From Paenibacillus sp. JJ-223 (GTDB lineage Bacteria > Bacillota > Bacilli > Paenibacillales > Paenibacillaceae): a stretch of DNA of 64,000 nt. The stretch's first letter is position 1, and each line of letters opens with the position of its first letter. Under the pieces are notes generated by a model. The model was not told where the DNA came from. It was given only the letters and a program-made list of their open reading frames with translations, and made no database searches. Location: contig NZ_CAKMMP010000003.1 in the NCBI RefSeq assembly GCF_927798175.1, forward strand, positions 434,001 through 498,000. The letters run 5' to 3'. This document shows, in pieces, positions 35,668 to 44,653 of the stretch. The position numbers and the translations under genes are program-made.

Positions 35668-36579
35668 TTATTCCGAACCAGGAGGATCCTGCCTGTACCG
35701 GGATGGGGATATCCCCGACCAGCGTTTGAACTGACGGCTGAAGTGGGCGATGTCTTTGTAACCTAGCATGACGGCGATATTTTGAATGGACAATGCCGGA
35801 TTTCCGAGTAAAATCTTCGCTTCATGCAGAACCATCTCGGACAGCATGGCGCGTGGGGATTGGCCGAATACCTGCTTGAATACGCGGTTGCAATGGGACG
35901 TGCTGATCCCGAGTTCTGCTGCAATGTCGTCGATGCCATAGTGACTGGCCGATTCATGTCCCTGTTTGAACTGCTGGCTCACCAGCCCCTGCAAACGATT
36001 GCGGATCTGATGGGCAAGCTCGATCCGGTCGTAACCGTCGGCATACGTATGCGCAACCTCCTGGGAAACGGCTTCCCAGAGGTGGCCGAACAGCTCGAAC
36101 ACGGCCGATTGCAATTGCATGCGCTGCACCATGGTGCTGGCCGACGGGGCAGTGGCCGAGTTCATCAGTTTGCGCAGCACGGGTTCGATGTTTTGGGTAA
36201 CGACGCTGTCGGCGCCAAACAGGACTTGTCTGATGCGGGCAAGCAGAGAGAGAAACAGCTGATCATCGATATCGAAATGCATGCAAAAATAGGTGAAGCC
36301 TTTTCCGTCAGGGCTATGGCTGGAATGAACGCTGCCCGGAGGGATCAGAAGCAGTTCTCCGGCTTTTTGCCTGTACAATTGACCTTCGATGACCATGTGC
36401 TGCTCGCCTTCGGTCACATAGTTAAGCTCGTATTGCGGGTGTTCATGGGCAGGATAGTCCCAATCGGAACCGACGCTGCGAAGATGGATGGCAAACAGGT
36501 TTACCGTCGTTTGCACGTCGGGATAGAACACTTCGTGCACGCTTTCCCCAAGCTGGGGAGGCAAATAGGTGGAAGACAT
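35668..36579 (-). CDS. AraC-family regulator of the xylan genes
   Basis: The 303-residue protein has an N-terminal cupin sensor (P-A-H-E-H-P-Q-Y-E-L-N-Y-V near 42-54, P-P-G-S-V-H-S near 80). The C-terminal AraC domain has two helix-turn-helix units (I-D-D-I-A-A-E-L-G-I-S-T-S-H-C-N-R-V-F-K near 205-225 and I-Q-N-I-A-V-M-L-G-Y near 255). I start at 36579 because AAGGAGG lies 6 bases upstream. It is divergent from the GH52-GH67 operon, which it probably activates in response to a xylo- or glucuronoxylo-oligosaccharide. Confidence 0.87.
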   Translation of the reverse strand: MSSTYLPPQLGESVHEVFYPDVQTTVNLFAIHLRSVGSDWDYPAHEHPQYELNYVTEGEQHMVIEGQLYRQKAGELLLIPPGSVHSSHSPDGKGFTYFCMHFDIDDQLFLSLLARIRQVLFGADSVVTQNIEPVLRKLMNSATAPSASTMVQRMQLQSAVFELFGHLWEAVSQEVAHTYADGYDRIELAHQIRNRLQGLVSQQFKQGHESASHYGIDDIAAELGISTSHCNRVFKQVFGQSPRAMLSEMVLHEAKILLGNPALSIQNIAVMLGYKDIAHFSRQFKRWSGISPSRYRQDPPGSE

Positions 36580-36695
36580 GTGGGACCTCCTTTTTTCGGG
36601 CGCATAGCCAAGATGCAAGCTTGATTCGGCGTAACCTTCCCGCGGTGTACTGAAACATTTCTTCATGCGCCAAAGCATGAAACCGCTTTAGTACG

Positions 36696-36749
36696 ATTAT
36701 AAACCATCAGCCCGATTTGGGTAAATATCTGCTTGATTTGACCATGGTC
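36696..36749. promoter_or_regulatory. Divergent control region between the araC-type gene and the GH52 gene
   Basis: On the minus strand TTTACC (36725-36720) and TATAAT (36701-36696) are 18 bases apart, a promoter for the regulator. On the plus strand a palindrome GACCATGGTC (36740-36749) overlaps a TTGACC -35-like box (36738-36743) facing the GH52 gene. Its -10 is poor (CATGAT), as expected for an activator-dependent promoter. Confidence 0.5.
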
Positions 36750-36819
36750 TGGCCGGAAATGCCATGATAGGATGGGGCTATGAAAACGCATGCAAATCAT
36801 TTGAGAGGGGTCGCATCCC

Positions 36820-39000
36820 ATGAACACATCCAAATCGATTTTCTATAATGCCCACCATGCGCCGATCGGCGCTTTTGCAAGCTTTACGCTTGGATATAAA
36901 GGAGCCAAAGGCGGTCTTGGACTCGAATTGGGCAAGCCTGCCGACGAAAACATCTACATCGGCCTTCAGGCACGGGACGGCGAACATTACGAGGCTTTGC
37001 CCTTTTTTGCAGCAACCGAAGACGAAAGTGCCCGTTATGACGTAGAAAAGCCGGATCACACTGACGCGTCGGCGGCCGAAGCGGCCAAACCGTTGGTCTC
37101 CGCGTTTCGCGACGAGGACATCAGCCGTAAACTGACGATCGGCACGGATACATGGACCGCAGGTGATCTGACTTTCCGCATTTATTCGCCGGTACGTCCG
37201 GTGCCTCACCCGGTTGAAGGGGATGAACAAGCGCTGAAAGATGCCTTGGTGCCAGCCGTGCTGGTCGAGCTTGTATTGGACAACCGCCAGGGACAGCAAA
37301 CGCGCAGAGCGTTCTTCGGTTACCAGGGCAGCGATCCATATTCCGCGATGCGTATGATTGGCGGGCCAGAAGGCGGTTCCGTGACGGGCATTGGCCAAGG
37401 GCGCCATACGGCGATCCTTTCGAAGGATAGCGGACTTTGGCCCGCGCTCGGTTTTACGCTGGAGAAGATTTTGCTTGAAAAACACGTGGAAAATCTGGCC
37501 TTCGGCCTTGGCGGCACAGCCGCTTTGCTTATGGAAGTTCCCGCAGGAGAACAGCGCACGTACCGTTTTGCGGTAAGCTTCTATCGCGGAGGCATTGTCA
37601 CTTCCGGCATGGACACGACCTATTGGTATACCCGGTATTTCGCGAACATCCAGGAGGCGGGAACATACGCGCTGAATCGCTTCGATGAACTGGCAGCTTC
37701 GTGCGAGGAAGCGGATCGGCGCTTGGGCGTTTCCGCATTGTCCGAGGATCAGTCGTTCATGCTGGCGCATTCCGTCCACAGTTATTACGCAAGCACGCAG
37801 CTGCTCGATGCAGATGGAGAACCGCTCTGGGTGGTCAACGAAGGCGAATATCGCATGATGAACACGCTCGATTTGACCGCGGACCAGCTGTATTTCGAAT
37901 TGGCCATGAATCCGTGGACGGTACGCAATGAACTGGAGTGGTTCGTGAAACGGTACAGCTATACCGATGAGGTCCGATTCCCGGGAGAGGAAAAGACGCA
38001 TCCTGGGGGAATCACGTTTACGCACGACATCGGCGTAGCCAACGTATTTTCGAGACCCGGACATTCGGCGTACGAACTGGCCGGCATCGATGACTGCTTC
38101 TCGCAGATGAGCCATGAGGAATTGGTCAACTGGCTCTGCTGCGCGACGGTGTACATCGAGCAGACTCGGGATCGGGATTTTGTGCAGAACATGCTGCCTG
38201 TCATCCAAGACTGCTTCCAGAGCATGGTCAACCGTGATCATCCGGAGGAAAATCAACGAAACGGGTTGATGGGCCTGGACAGCACCCGCACCAAAGGCGG
38301 GGCAGAGATTACGACCTACGACAGCCTGGACGTGTCGCTGGGACAATCCCGTAACAACATCTATCTGGCGGGCAAATGCTGGGCGGTGTATGTAGCGCTC
38401 GAGAAGTTGTTCGCTGCGGAAAAGCTTAACGACTTGTCGTACCAAGCAGGTCGTCAAGCCGATCGCTGCGCGGCCAGCATCGCGGCGCAATTGACGGATG
38501 GCGGCTACATTCCGGCCGTCATTGCGGAAAATAACGATTCGCGCATCATTCCGGCGATCGAAGGGCTCGTGTTCCCGTATTTCACAGGCTGCGAGGGCGC
38601 ATTGGACGCAAACGGCCGCTTCGGCGCTTATTTGCAGGCGCTGCGTACGCACTTGAAGACGGTTCTTGTTCCAGGCACCTGCCTCTTCGCGGACGGCGGC
38701 TGGAAGCTGTCCTCGACGAGCAACAATTCGTGGCTGAGCAAAATCTACCTTTCCCAGTTCATCGCCAGAGAGCTGCTGGGCGTGGAGTGGGACGAAACAG
38801 GAAAAGCGGCGGATGCCGCACATGTCGATTGGCTGCTGCATCCGGCAGAATCCTATTGGTGCTGGAGCGATCAGATTCTGTCCGGCGTAGCGGTCGGCAG
38901 CAAATATTACCCGCGCGGCGTAACATCGATACTATGGCTGCTCGAAGGCAAGGGCAACCGACTGACACAGATCTATGCAACCAAGGAGGCGGCACAATGA
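36820..39000 (+). CDS. GH52 beta-xylosidase
   Basis: The protein is nearly co-linear with Geobacillus XynB2-type GH52 beta-xylosidases, opening [18 protein letters not shown]. The known nucleophile Glu335 and acid/base Asp495 correspond to Glu341 (V-V-N-E-G-E-Y-R) and Asp501 (T-T-Y-D-S-L-D), with the same spacing of 160. The 726 residues have no signal peptide, so it works in the cytoplasm on imported xylo-oligosaccharides. It overlaps the GH67 gene by 4 bases (ATGA). Confidence 0.95.
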   Translation: MNTSKSIFYNAHHAPIGAFASFTLGYKGAKGGLGLELGKPADENIYIGLQARDGEHYEALPFFAATEDESARYDVEKPDHTDASAAEAAKPLVSAFRDEDISRKLTIGTDTWTAGDLTFRIYSPVRPVPHPVEGDEQALKDALVPAVLVELVLDNRQGQQTRRAFFGYQGSDPYSAMRMIGGPEGGSVTGIGQGRHTAILSKDSGLWPALGFTLEKILLEKHVENLAFGLGGTAALLMEVPAGEQRTYRFAVSFYRGGIVTSGMDTTYWYTRYFANIQEAGTYALNRFDELAASCEEADRRLGVSALSEDQSFMLAHSVHSYYASTQLLDADGEPLWVVNEGEYRMMNTLDLTADQLYFELAMNPWTVRNELEWFVKRYSYTDEVRFPGEEKTHPGGITFTHDIGVANVFSRPGHSAYELAGIDDCFSQMSHEELVNWLCCATVYIEQTRDRDFVQNMLPVIQDCFQSMVNRDHPEENQRNGLMGLDSTRTKGGAEITTYDSLDVSLGQSRNNIYLAGKCWAVYVALEKLFAAEKLNDLSYQAGRQADRCAASIAAQLTDGGYIPAVIAENNDSRIIPAIEGLVFPYFTGCEGALDANGRFGAYLQALRTHLKTVLVPGTCLFADGGWKLSSTSNNSWLSKIYLSQFIARELLGVEWDETGKAADAAHVDWLLHPAESYWCWSDQILSGVAVGSKYYPRGVTSILWLLEGKGNRLTQIYATKEAAQ

Positions 39001-41114
39001 GTTCAATCGTACAATCCGGGCTGGCCGGACCGCAATATGACGCTTGGCTGGGATATCTCGCAGGAGTCCCGGGAAAAAACGGGGCTGGATCGGCCAAGGC
39101 ACCGCTCTGGGCTCGCCAGGTGATTACTGAAGAAGCTCATTCGGTTGTCAAAACAGCTGCTGCAGAGCTGACGATCGGACTGGAAAAGCTGTATGGCAGC
39201 AAACCTGAAACGACGGCTGCCGGAGATGTTCACGCATCAGCGGCAGGGATATGGATCGGTACATGGGCGGGCAGCGCAACCCTTCGGAATACGTTTACCG
39301 ATGCCGAGCGCGCTTCGGTTCATGGCGAAGGTTACGTCATTCGCGAAGATGCGGACCGCGGACATCTTTACATCGGTTCGGAAACTCCCCAAGGCGTTTT
39401 GTACGGTTCATTCCATGTATTAAGAGAGCTTGTGCTTCGCATAGGGCGTCCGGATGGGGCCTCCGCGGAGGTGTTCGGCCAGATTGCCGAGCAGCCGCGC
39501 AACCTGCTGCGCATGCTCAACCAGTGGGATAACGTGGACGGAAGCATAGAGCGAGGGTATGCAGGCAGGTCTATCTTCTATGAAAACGGGGAGATCGTAT
39601 CCGACACCGCTCGGATTCGCGATTATGCACGTCTTCTTGCATCGACAGGGCTGAACGCGATCGCGATTAATAACGTCAACGTGCACCAAAGGGAAAGCCT
39701 GTTCCTGACGGAACCATTCCTTGGCGACGTGGCACGGGTAGCCGCGGAATTCAGGGATTACGGAATCAAGCTGTTCCTGAGCGCCAATTATGCAAGCCCC
39801 ATCGAGATCGGCGGACTGCATACGGCAGATCCGCTCGATGAAGAAGTGCGGGAGTGGTGGAAATCGCAGACCGCCAAGGTCTATGCGGCCATTCCGGACT
39901 TCGGCGGATACCTGATCAAGGCGGATTCCGAAAACCGTCCTGGACCTTTCACGTATAACCGTGATCATGCCGACGGGGCCAACATGCTGGCCGAAGCGCT
40001 TCAGCCGTTCGGGGGGATCGTGATCTGGCGCTGCTTCGTGTACAACTGCAAACAGGACTGGAGAGACCGTTCGACCGACCGCGCGCGTGCAGCATACGAT
40101 CATTTCAAACCGCTCGACGGACGGTTTGCCGACAACGTCGTTTTGCAGATCAAAAACGGCCCGATGGACTTTCAGGTCCGCGAACCGGTATCGCCGTTGT
40201 TCGGGGCGATGGAGCATACAAATCAGGTGCTTGAATTCCAAATTACGCAGGAATATACGGGCCAGCAGCGTCACCTCTGTTATTTGATCCCGCAATGGAA
40301 AGAAGTTCTGGATTTTGACACACATGCCAAAGGCGAGGGTTCGCAAGTGAAACGCATCGCCGACGGTTCGTTGTATGGCAGGTCCCTAAACGGCTTTGCG
40401 GCCGTTTCCAATATCGGCGCGGATGCTTGCTGGACGGGACATCCGTTGGCCCAGGCCAATTTGTACGGGTATGGACGTCTCGCATGGAACCCGGAATTGT
40501 CCGCCGAACAGATTGCGGACGAATGGGTGAGGCTGACGTTCGGCAGCGACGACGAAATCGTAACTATCATTACAGGCATGCTGCTCCGTTCGCTGGACAT
40601 CTACGAAAGCTACACCGCACCGCTTGGCGTAGGCTGGATGGTTAATCCGGAACACCATTACGGTCCGAACGTAGACGGTTACGAGTATTCCAAATGGGGC
40701 ACGTATCATTTCGCGGATTGCCATGGCATCGGCGTGGATCGGACGGCGAAAAGCGGTACGGGTTATGCTTCGCAGTACCATGCCGCGAATGCGGACAGAT
40801 ACGAATCGCTGGAAACCTGCCCGGACGAACTGCTGCTCTTTTTCCACCATGTTCCTTACACGCATGTGCTGCACTCCGGCAAAACGGTTATACAGCATAT
40901 TTACGACACCCATTTCGACGGGGCCGATCAGGCAGCAGCATTGTTGAACGATTGGAAGCGGCTTGAGGGCAAGATCGATCCGACCATATTCAACAAAGTG
41001 GCTGCGCTGCAGGAAGGCCAGGCCGAACATGCAAAGGAATGGCGCGACATGATCAATACGTACTTCTACCGCAAAAGCGGGATCGAGGATCGATGGGGAA
41101 GAACTATATATTAA
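38997..41114 (+). CDS. aguA: GH67 alpha-glucuronidase
   Basis: This enzyme removes 4-O-methylglucuronic acid from the end of xylo-oligosaccharides. The 705-residue protein starts at the ATGA overlap with GH52, after AAGGAGG. By comparison with Geobacillus AguA, the general acid Glu285 is Glu312 (K-A-D-S-E-x-x-P-G-P), and the paired bases Asp364 and Glu392 are Asp391 (N-G-P-M-D-F) and Glu419 (I-T-Q-E-Y); all shift by 27. There is no signal peptide. The released uronate links to uxuA and uxuB on the other strand. Confidence 0.95.
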   Translation: MSSIVQSGLAGPQYDAWLGYLAGVPGKNGAGSAKAPLWARQVITEEAHSVVKTAAAELTIGLEKLYGSKPETTAAGDVHASAAGIWIGTWAGSATLRNTFTDAERASVHGEGYVIREDADRGHLYIGSETPQGVLYGSFHVLRELVLRIGRPDGASAEVFGQIAEQPRNLLRMLNQWDNVDGSIERGYAGRSIFYENGEIVSDTARIRDYARLLASTGLNAIAINNVNVHQRESLFLTEPFLGDVARVAAEFRDYGIKLFLSANYASPIEIGGLHTADPLDEEVREWWKSQTAKVYAAIPDFGGYLIKADSENRPGPFTYNRDHADGANMLAEALQPFGGIVIWRCFVYNCKQDWRDRSTDRARAAYDHFKPLDGRFADNVVLQIKNGPMDFQVREPVSPLFGAMEHTNQVLEFQITQEYTGQQRHLCYLIPQWKEVLDFDTHAKGEGSQVKRIADGSLYGRSLNGFAAVSNIGADACWTGHPLAQANLYGYGRLAWNPELSAEQIADEWVRLTFGSDDEIVTIITGMLLRSLDIYESYTAPLGVGWMVNPEHHYGPNVDGYEYSKWGTYHFADCHGIGVDRTAKSGTGYASQYHAANADRYESLETCPDELLLFFHHVPYTHVLHSGKTVIQHIYDTHFDGADQAAALLNDWKRLEGKIDPTIFNKVAALQEGQAEHAKEWRDMINTYFYRKSGIEDRWGRTIY

Positions 41115-41141
41115 TGAAGAAAAGGCAGAAGGAGGAGTACC

Positions 41142-42209
41142 ATGCGACATCAAGAGATTCCCGAAACGATGAAAGCCGCGGTCATGACAGAGCCGGGTTC
41201 GATCCGCATCGAGGAGCAGCCGGTGCCTGAACCGGCACCCGACGAAGTGCTTGTCAAAGTAATGGCAGTGGGCGTGTGCGGTTCAGACGTGCATTACTTC
41301 GAGCATGGGCGAATCGGCAGGTTCGTCGTTGAAAAGCCGATCATTCTGGGACATGAATGCGCGGGCATCATCGCCGCCGTCGGCGCAGACGTTACGCGAC
41401 TGAAAGAAGGAGATCGGGTAGCCATCGAGCCGGGCGTCACATGTGGACGTTGTCCAGCGTGCAAAGAGGGGCGCTACAATCTCTGCCCGGATGTGCAATT
41501 TCTGGCGACGCCGCCGGTGGATGGCGCATTCGTGCAGTACATGACGATTCGGGAGGACATGGTGTTCCCTATCCCGGATCACCTCAGCTTCGAGGAAGCC
41601 GCCATGAACGAGCCGTTTTCCGTCGGCATTCATGCGGCCCGCCGCAGCAAGCTGGCTCCGGGAACGACGCTGGCCATCATGGGCATGGGCCCTGTCGGCC
41701 TGATGGCCGTGGCTGCAGCGAAATCCTTCGGCGTGGACCGCATTATCGTGACGGATCTGGAAGAGGTGCGTTTGGAGGCTGCCCTCCGTCTCGGAGCGAC
41801 GCATGCCATCAATGTTCGTAAGGAGGATGCGGTTCAAGCCATTCGTGAATTGACGAACGGGATCGGCGTGGATACCGCTTGGGAGACGGCAGGCAACCCG
41901 AAAGCGCTGCAAACCGCCTTATACTCGCTTCGTCGCGGAGGCAAACTTGCGATCGTCGGGCTGCCCGCCCAGGACGAGATCGCGTTGAACGTGCCGTTCA
42001 TTGCGGATAACGAGGTTGATATCTACGGCATTTTCCGTTATGCCAACACGTATCCGGCAGGAATCGAGTTCCTTGCTTCGGGACAGCACGACGTGATGTC
42101 GCTCATTACGGACAGATACGACCTTGAAGAGACGCAGCAAGCGATGGAGCGGGCGCTGCACAACAAGAGCGGAAGCCTGAAAGTCATGGTATATCCAAAC
42201 GGTCGATAA
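41142..42209 (+). CDS. Zinc-dependent polyol (xylitol/sorbitol-type) dehydrogenase
   Basis: The 355-residue medium-chain dehydrogenase has catalytic zinc ligands Cys46 (G-V-C-G-S-D), His71 and Glu72 (G-H-E), and the structural zinc site C-G-R-C-P-A-C-K-x4-Y-N-L-C near 105-118. The NAD motif is G-M-G-P-V-G-L near 177. The V-C-G-S-D-V-H-Y pattern is typical of sorbitol/xylitol dehydrogenases. As the third gene of the xylan operon it may oxidise xylitol to xylulose. The substrate is inferred. Confidence 0.88.
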   Translation: MRHQEIPETMKAAVMTEPGSIRIEEQPVPEPAPDEVLVKVMAVGVCGSDVHYFEHGRIGRFVVEKPIILGHECAGIIAAVGADVTRLKEGDRVAIEPGVTCGRCPACKEGRYNLCPDVQFLATPPVDGAFVQYMTIREDMVFPIPDHLSFEEAAMNEPFSVGIHAARRSKLAPGTTLAIMGMGPVGLMAVAAAKSFGVDRIIVTDLEEVRLEAALRLGATHAINVRKEDAVQAIRELTNGIGVDTAWETAGNPKALQTALYSLRRGGKLAIVGLPAQDEIALNVPFIADNEVDIYGIFRYANTYPAGIEFLASGQHDVMSLITDRYDLEETQQAMERALHNKSGSLKVMVYPNGR

Positions 42210-42218
42210 AGAGATGAA

Positions 42219-42246
42219 GGAAGCCCTGTATCCGGGGCTTCTTTTG
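42219..42246 (+). terminator. Terminator of the xylan operon
   Basis: GAAGCCC pairs with GGGCTTC across a short loop, followed by TTTT. It lies 10 bases after the polyol dehydrogenase stop. Confidence 0.75.
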
Positions 42247-42330
42247 CATTTCATGAGTCTATCAGCAGTTGGAGCTGGCCATTGTTATGTTTTTTCGATG
42301 GCCATTGCGGGCTTTTTTTCCGGCAAGGAT

Positions 42331-42358
42331 TAGACAACCTGTCATATCGTGGTATAAT
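42331..42358 (+). promoter_or_regulatory. Promoter of the HPr-like gene
   Basis: TAGACA (42331-42336) and TATAAT (42353-42358) are 16 bases apart, about 75 bases before the GTG start. Confidence 0.6.
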
Positions 42359-42432
42359 GCTGAAAGAATTCAATATGCAACGATAGGCATACAATGGATT
42401 ATCGCAACTTTTGCTGAAAGGAACTGAGCGTC

Positions 42433-42699
42433 GTGAGAACACACGAGTTTACGATTCACTCCGATTTTGACCGGGATGACCTGATCGCGGTTTCATCCCA
42501 AGCATCGCGTTTTGCCTCGGACATCTCCTTGTCATTCGTAACCACTGATCACGAGCATCGGGTGGATGTCAAAAGCTTGCTCGGCATGGCCATGCTTCCG
42601 ATTCGTCACGGCAGCGTGGTCCGATTGCAGACCAGAGGGAGAGACGAGCTGGAGGCGCTGGAATACATCCTGGACGTATTGGAGAAGGGCCACTCATAG
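42433..42699 (+). CDS. HPr-like protein lacking the phosphotransfer histidine (Crh-like)
   Basis: The 88-residue protein aligns with HPr over its whole length (F-T-I-x-S at the start, A-S-R-F-A-S-D-I near 24, V-D-V-K-S-L-L-G-M-A-M-L near 44-55). The G-I-H-A-R-P segment with active-site His15 is replaced by D-F-D-R-D-D-L-I, so PTS phosphotransfer is excluded. The regulatory Ser46 equivalent is kept as Ser48 (V-K-S-L-L-G). This is the pattern of Bacillus Crh, a CcpA co-repressor after HPr-kinase phosphorylation. A GTG start after AAAGGA is used. Confidence 0.82.
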   Translation: MRTHEFTIHSDFDRDDLIAVSSQASRFASDISLSFVTTDHEHRVDVKSLLGMAMLPIRHGSVVRLQTRGRDELEALEYILDVLEKGHS

Positions 42700-42751
42700 A
42701 CTGGACTCACTGCAGAGCTTGCAGCCAGCATGCATCAAATTCCAGATATTG

Positions 42752-42780
42752 TTGATTTTTTATGCAAAATGGAGTATAAT
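42752..42780 (+). promoter_or_regulatory. Promoter of rpmE2
   Basis: TTGATT (42752-42757) and TATAAT (42775-42780) are 17 bases apart. No Zur-like dyad is visible between the promoter and the start codon. Confidence 0.75.
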
Positions 42781-42837
42781 CGAATTTGGTTCAATTCAAG
42801 GGAACACTTACTCACATCACAAGGAGTGAAGATAGAT

Positions 42838-43089
42838 ATGCCAAAAGCAGATATCCATCCAAAAACGCAGATCGTTATTTTCTATGACGCCAGTGCCGAT
42901 TACAAGTTCCTCAGTTCTTCCACCAAACATTCGAACGAAACGATGGAATGGGAGGACGGAAACACGTATCCCGTCATTCGCGTGGACACCAGTTCCGCAT
43001 CACACCCGTTCTTTACAGGCAAACAAAGAGTGGTTGACGTGGGCGGTCGTGTGGATCGCTTCAACCGTAAATACAATCTCAAAAACTAA
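42838..43089 (+). CDS. rpmE2: Ribosomal protein L31, type B (zinc-independent)
   Basis: The 83-residue protein has the type B L31 pattern: I-H-P-K, F-Y-D-A-S, a long insertion, then [20 protein letters not shown]. It has no cysteine, so it binds no zinc, unlike type A L31. AAGGAGTG precedes the ATG. Type B copies are often Zur-repressed, but here a strong promoter without a Zur box suggests constitutive use. Confidence 0.93.
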   Translation: MPKADIHPKTQIVIFYDASADYKFLSSSTKHSNETMEWEDGNTYPVIRVDTSSASHPFFTGKQRVVDVGGRVDRFNRKYNLKN

Positions 43090-43111
43090 ATGTTGTTGGA
43101 CGTTCATACGG

Positions 43112-43140
43112 AAGCCTCGGGCACTGCCCCAGGCTTTTTT
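43112..43140 (+). terminator. Terminator after rpmE2
   Basis: AGCCTCGGGC and GCCCCAGGCT form a nearly perfect stem (one mismatch) with a tiny loop, followed by TTTTT. Confidence 0.85.
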
Positions 43141-43182
43141 GTTGTTTTAATGGGAATAAGTGGAAAATAGATGTAAATATAA

Positions 43183-43197
43183 AGATTGCGCTTACAC
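43183..43197 (-). promoter_or_regulatory. cre-like site upstream of the Dabb gene
   Basis: Read on the minus strand, GTGTAAGCGCAATCT matches the cre consensus at 14 of 15 positions. It lies about 60 bases upstream of the Dabb-protein start, so CcpA could control that gene. A clear promoter is not visible. Confidence 0.5.
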
Positions 43198-43256
43198 ACT
43201 GTTCGGAGGTACTATTAAGTAGATCGTTATATATACATTGGAGGAGGAGTTTAGAG

Positions 43257-43556
43257 ATGAGCATCACGCATATGGTAACGTTTTCGTTGTACGCAGGCAA
43301 GGGAACGGCTGAGGCAGAAGCCTTCTTGCAGGAAAGCAAAAATGTGCTCGAGGTCATTCCGGGTGTGGAGCAATTTCAGGTATTGAAGCAAATTAGCGCC
43401 AAAAACGAATTCGACTACGGATTCTCCATGGTATTCGCCGATCAGGCTGCTTACGACAGCTATAATGATCATCCAGCGCATCGCAAATATGTGGAAGAGC
43501 GTTGGCTGAAGGAAGTCAGTCGTTTCCAGGAAATCGATCTGATTCAACATCAATAA
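43257..43556 (+). CDS. Dabb-domain (stress-responsive alpha/beta barrel) protein
   Basis: The 99-residue protein has the Dabb pattern: an opening I-T-H-M-V-T-F-S-L, the central P-G-V-E-Q-F-Q-V-L-K-Q and F-D-Y-G-F-S-M-V-F, and a closing Y-D-S-Y-N-D-H-P-A-H-R-K-Y-V. Such domains form dimeric alpha/beta barrels; some act in stress or in polyketide cyclisation. GGAGGAGG precedes the ATG. Function here is unknown. Confidence 0.85.
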   Translation: MSITHMVTFSLYAGKGTAEAEAFLQESKNVLEVIPGVEQFQVLKQISAKNEFDYGFSMVFADQAAYDSYNDHPAHRKYVEERWLKEVSRFQEIDLIQHQ

Positions 43557-43676
43557 TAACGGTTTGCAGCAATCATTGATTCCTAAAACGAAACCGTTTT
43601 CTATATAGTGCCCTTTACTGAGGGTGTTTTGAACTCGGATCCAGAAACAATATGACGTGAAAAAGGAGGTGCTGCA

Positions 43677-44438
43677 ATGCGTTTGGATCTTACGGGCAAA
43701 ATCGCGCTTGTCACAGGCTCCACCGGTCAGTTGGGACGTGTTATTGCACGTACACTGGCAGATTGCGGCGCGGATATCGCGCTTCATTACATAAACAATC
43801 AGGCCCAGGCCGAAGAACTTCGGCAGCAGATCGAGGCCGCCGGCCGCAAAGCCTTAACCGTGCAAGGGGATATCACGAAAGAAGAAACGTCCCTTCGGAT
43901 TCGCGATGAGATCCTGGCGGGTTTGGGCCCGGTCGATATCGTCGTTGCCAATGCGGTGATTCAGTATGCGTGGACGACGGTGCTTGAACAATCTCCGCAG
44001 GATTACATGAGTCAGTTCGAGTCTTGCGTAATGCAGAGCGTGTACTTGGCCAAAGCGTTCATTCCGCACATGAAGGAAGCCGGGAGCGGACGTTTCATCG
44101 GTATCAACACGGAATGCGCCATGCAAAATTTTGCCACGCAGTCCGCATACACTGCAGGCAAACGCGGCATGGATGGTCTGTATCGCGTGCTTGCGCGCGA
44201 AGTGGGGGAGCATCAGATTACGGTCAATCAAGTCGCTCCGGGATGGACCATCAGCGATCGCGACCGCGCCGCAGAACCTGGTTACGATCAGGCTTACGCC
44301 GATCAAGTTCCCTTGAAACGCAGAGGCGAGGATCAGGAAATTGCCAATGCCGTCGCTTTCTTGGCTTCCGATCTGTCTTCGTTCATTACCGGGGCGTACA
44401 TCCCGGTGAGCGGCGGCAATGTCATGCCAGCCATTTAA
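43677..44438 (+). CDS. Short-chain dehydrogenase/reductase (253 aa)
   Basis: A classical SDR: cofactor motif T-G-S-T-G-Q-L-G at 14-21, N-A near 91 (V-A-N-A-V-I), catalytic Tyr and Lys in Y-T-A-G-K near 158-162, and P-G-W-T near 188. It is of the FabG-like branch; the substrate is unknown. AAAGGAGGTG precedes the ATG. A weak TTGATT box lies about 100 bases upstream, and a strong terminator follows. Confidence 0.88.
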   Translation: MRLDLTGKIALVTGSTGQLGRVIARTLADCGADIALHYINNQAQAEELRQQIEAAGRKALTVQGDITKEETSLRIRDEILAGLGPVDIVVANAVIQYAWTTVLEQSPQDYMSQFESCVMQSVYLAKAFIPHMKEAGSGRFIGINTECAMQNFATQSAYTAGKRGMDGLYRVLAREVGEHQITVNQVAPGWTISDRDRAAEPGYDQAYADQVPLKRRGEDQEIANAVAFLASDLSSFITGAYIPVSGGNVMPAI

Positions 44439-44524
44439 TGGCGAAGTTTGTGTTTGATTTGAAATATGTTCATCATGGTGCGCTGCCCGTGTGGGCAACT
44501 GTTCCATATATGTTCCGCATATGT

Positions 44525-44556
44525 ATCCGCCTGTCTCTGCGACAGGCGGATTTTTG
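44525..44556 (+). terminator. Terminator between the SDR and poxB
   Basis: ATCCGCCTGTC pairs with GACAGGCGGAT across a 5-base loop, followed by TTTT. Confidence 0.88.
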
Positions 44557-44653
44557 CGTCATCTGGTTCGGGTTGAATGATTTCGGGTATGCGAATAGGT
44601 ATATCGGCGAGGTGGAAGCATAACTCATATTCAGCGAATAAAGGAGATTGTCC

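Noticed and set aside
36677..36691. ATGAAACCGCTTTAG as a cre site near the xylan regulator
   Set aside because: Only 13 of 15 positions match and the right half is poor; not strong enough beside better sites elsewhere in the window.
36778..38841. Very long open frame (687 codons) on the minus strand across the GH52 gene
   Set aside because: It mirrors a well-recognised GH52 enzyme with both catalytic residues, has no ribosome site, and its translation has no recognisable domain. It is a shadow caused by codon bias.
43589..43603. A cre-like match (minus strand) before the SDR gene at 43677
   Set aside because: It fails at the essential first T-G half and matches only 13 positions.
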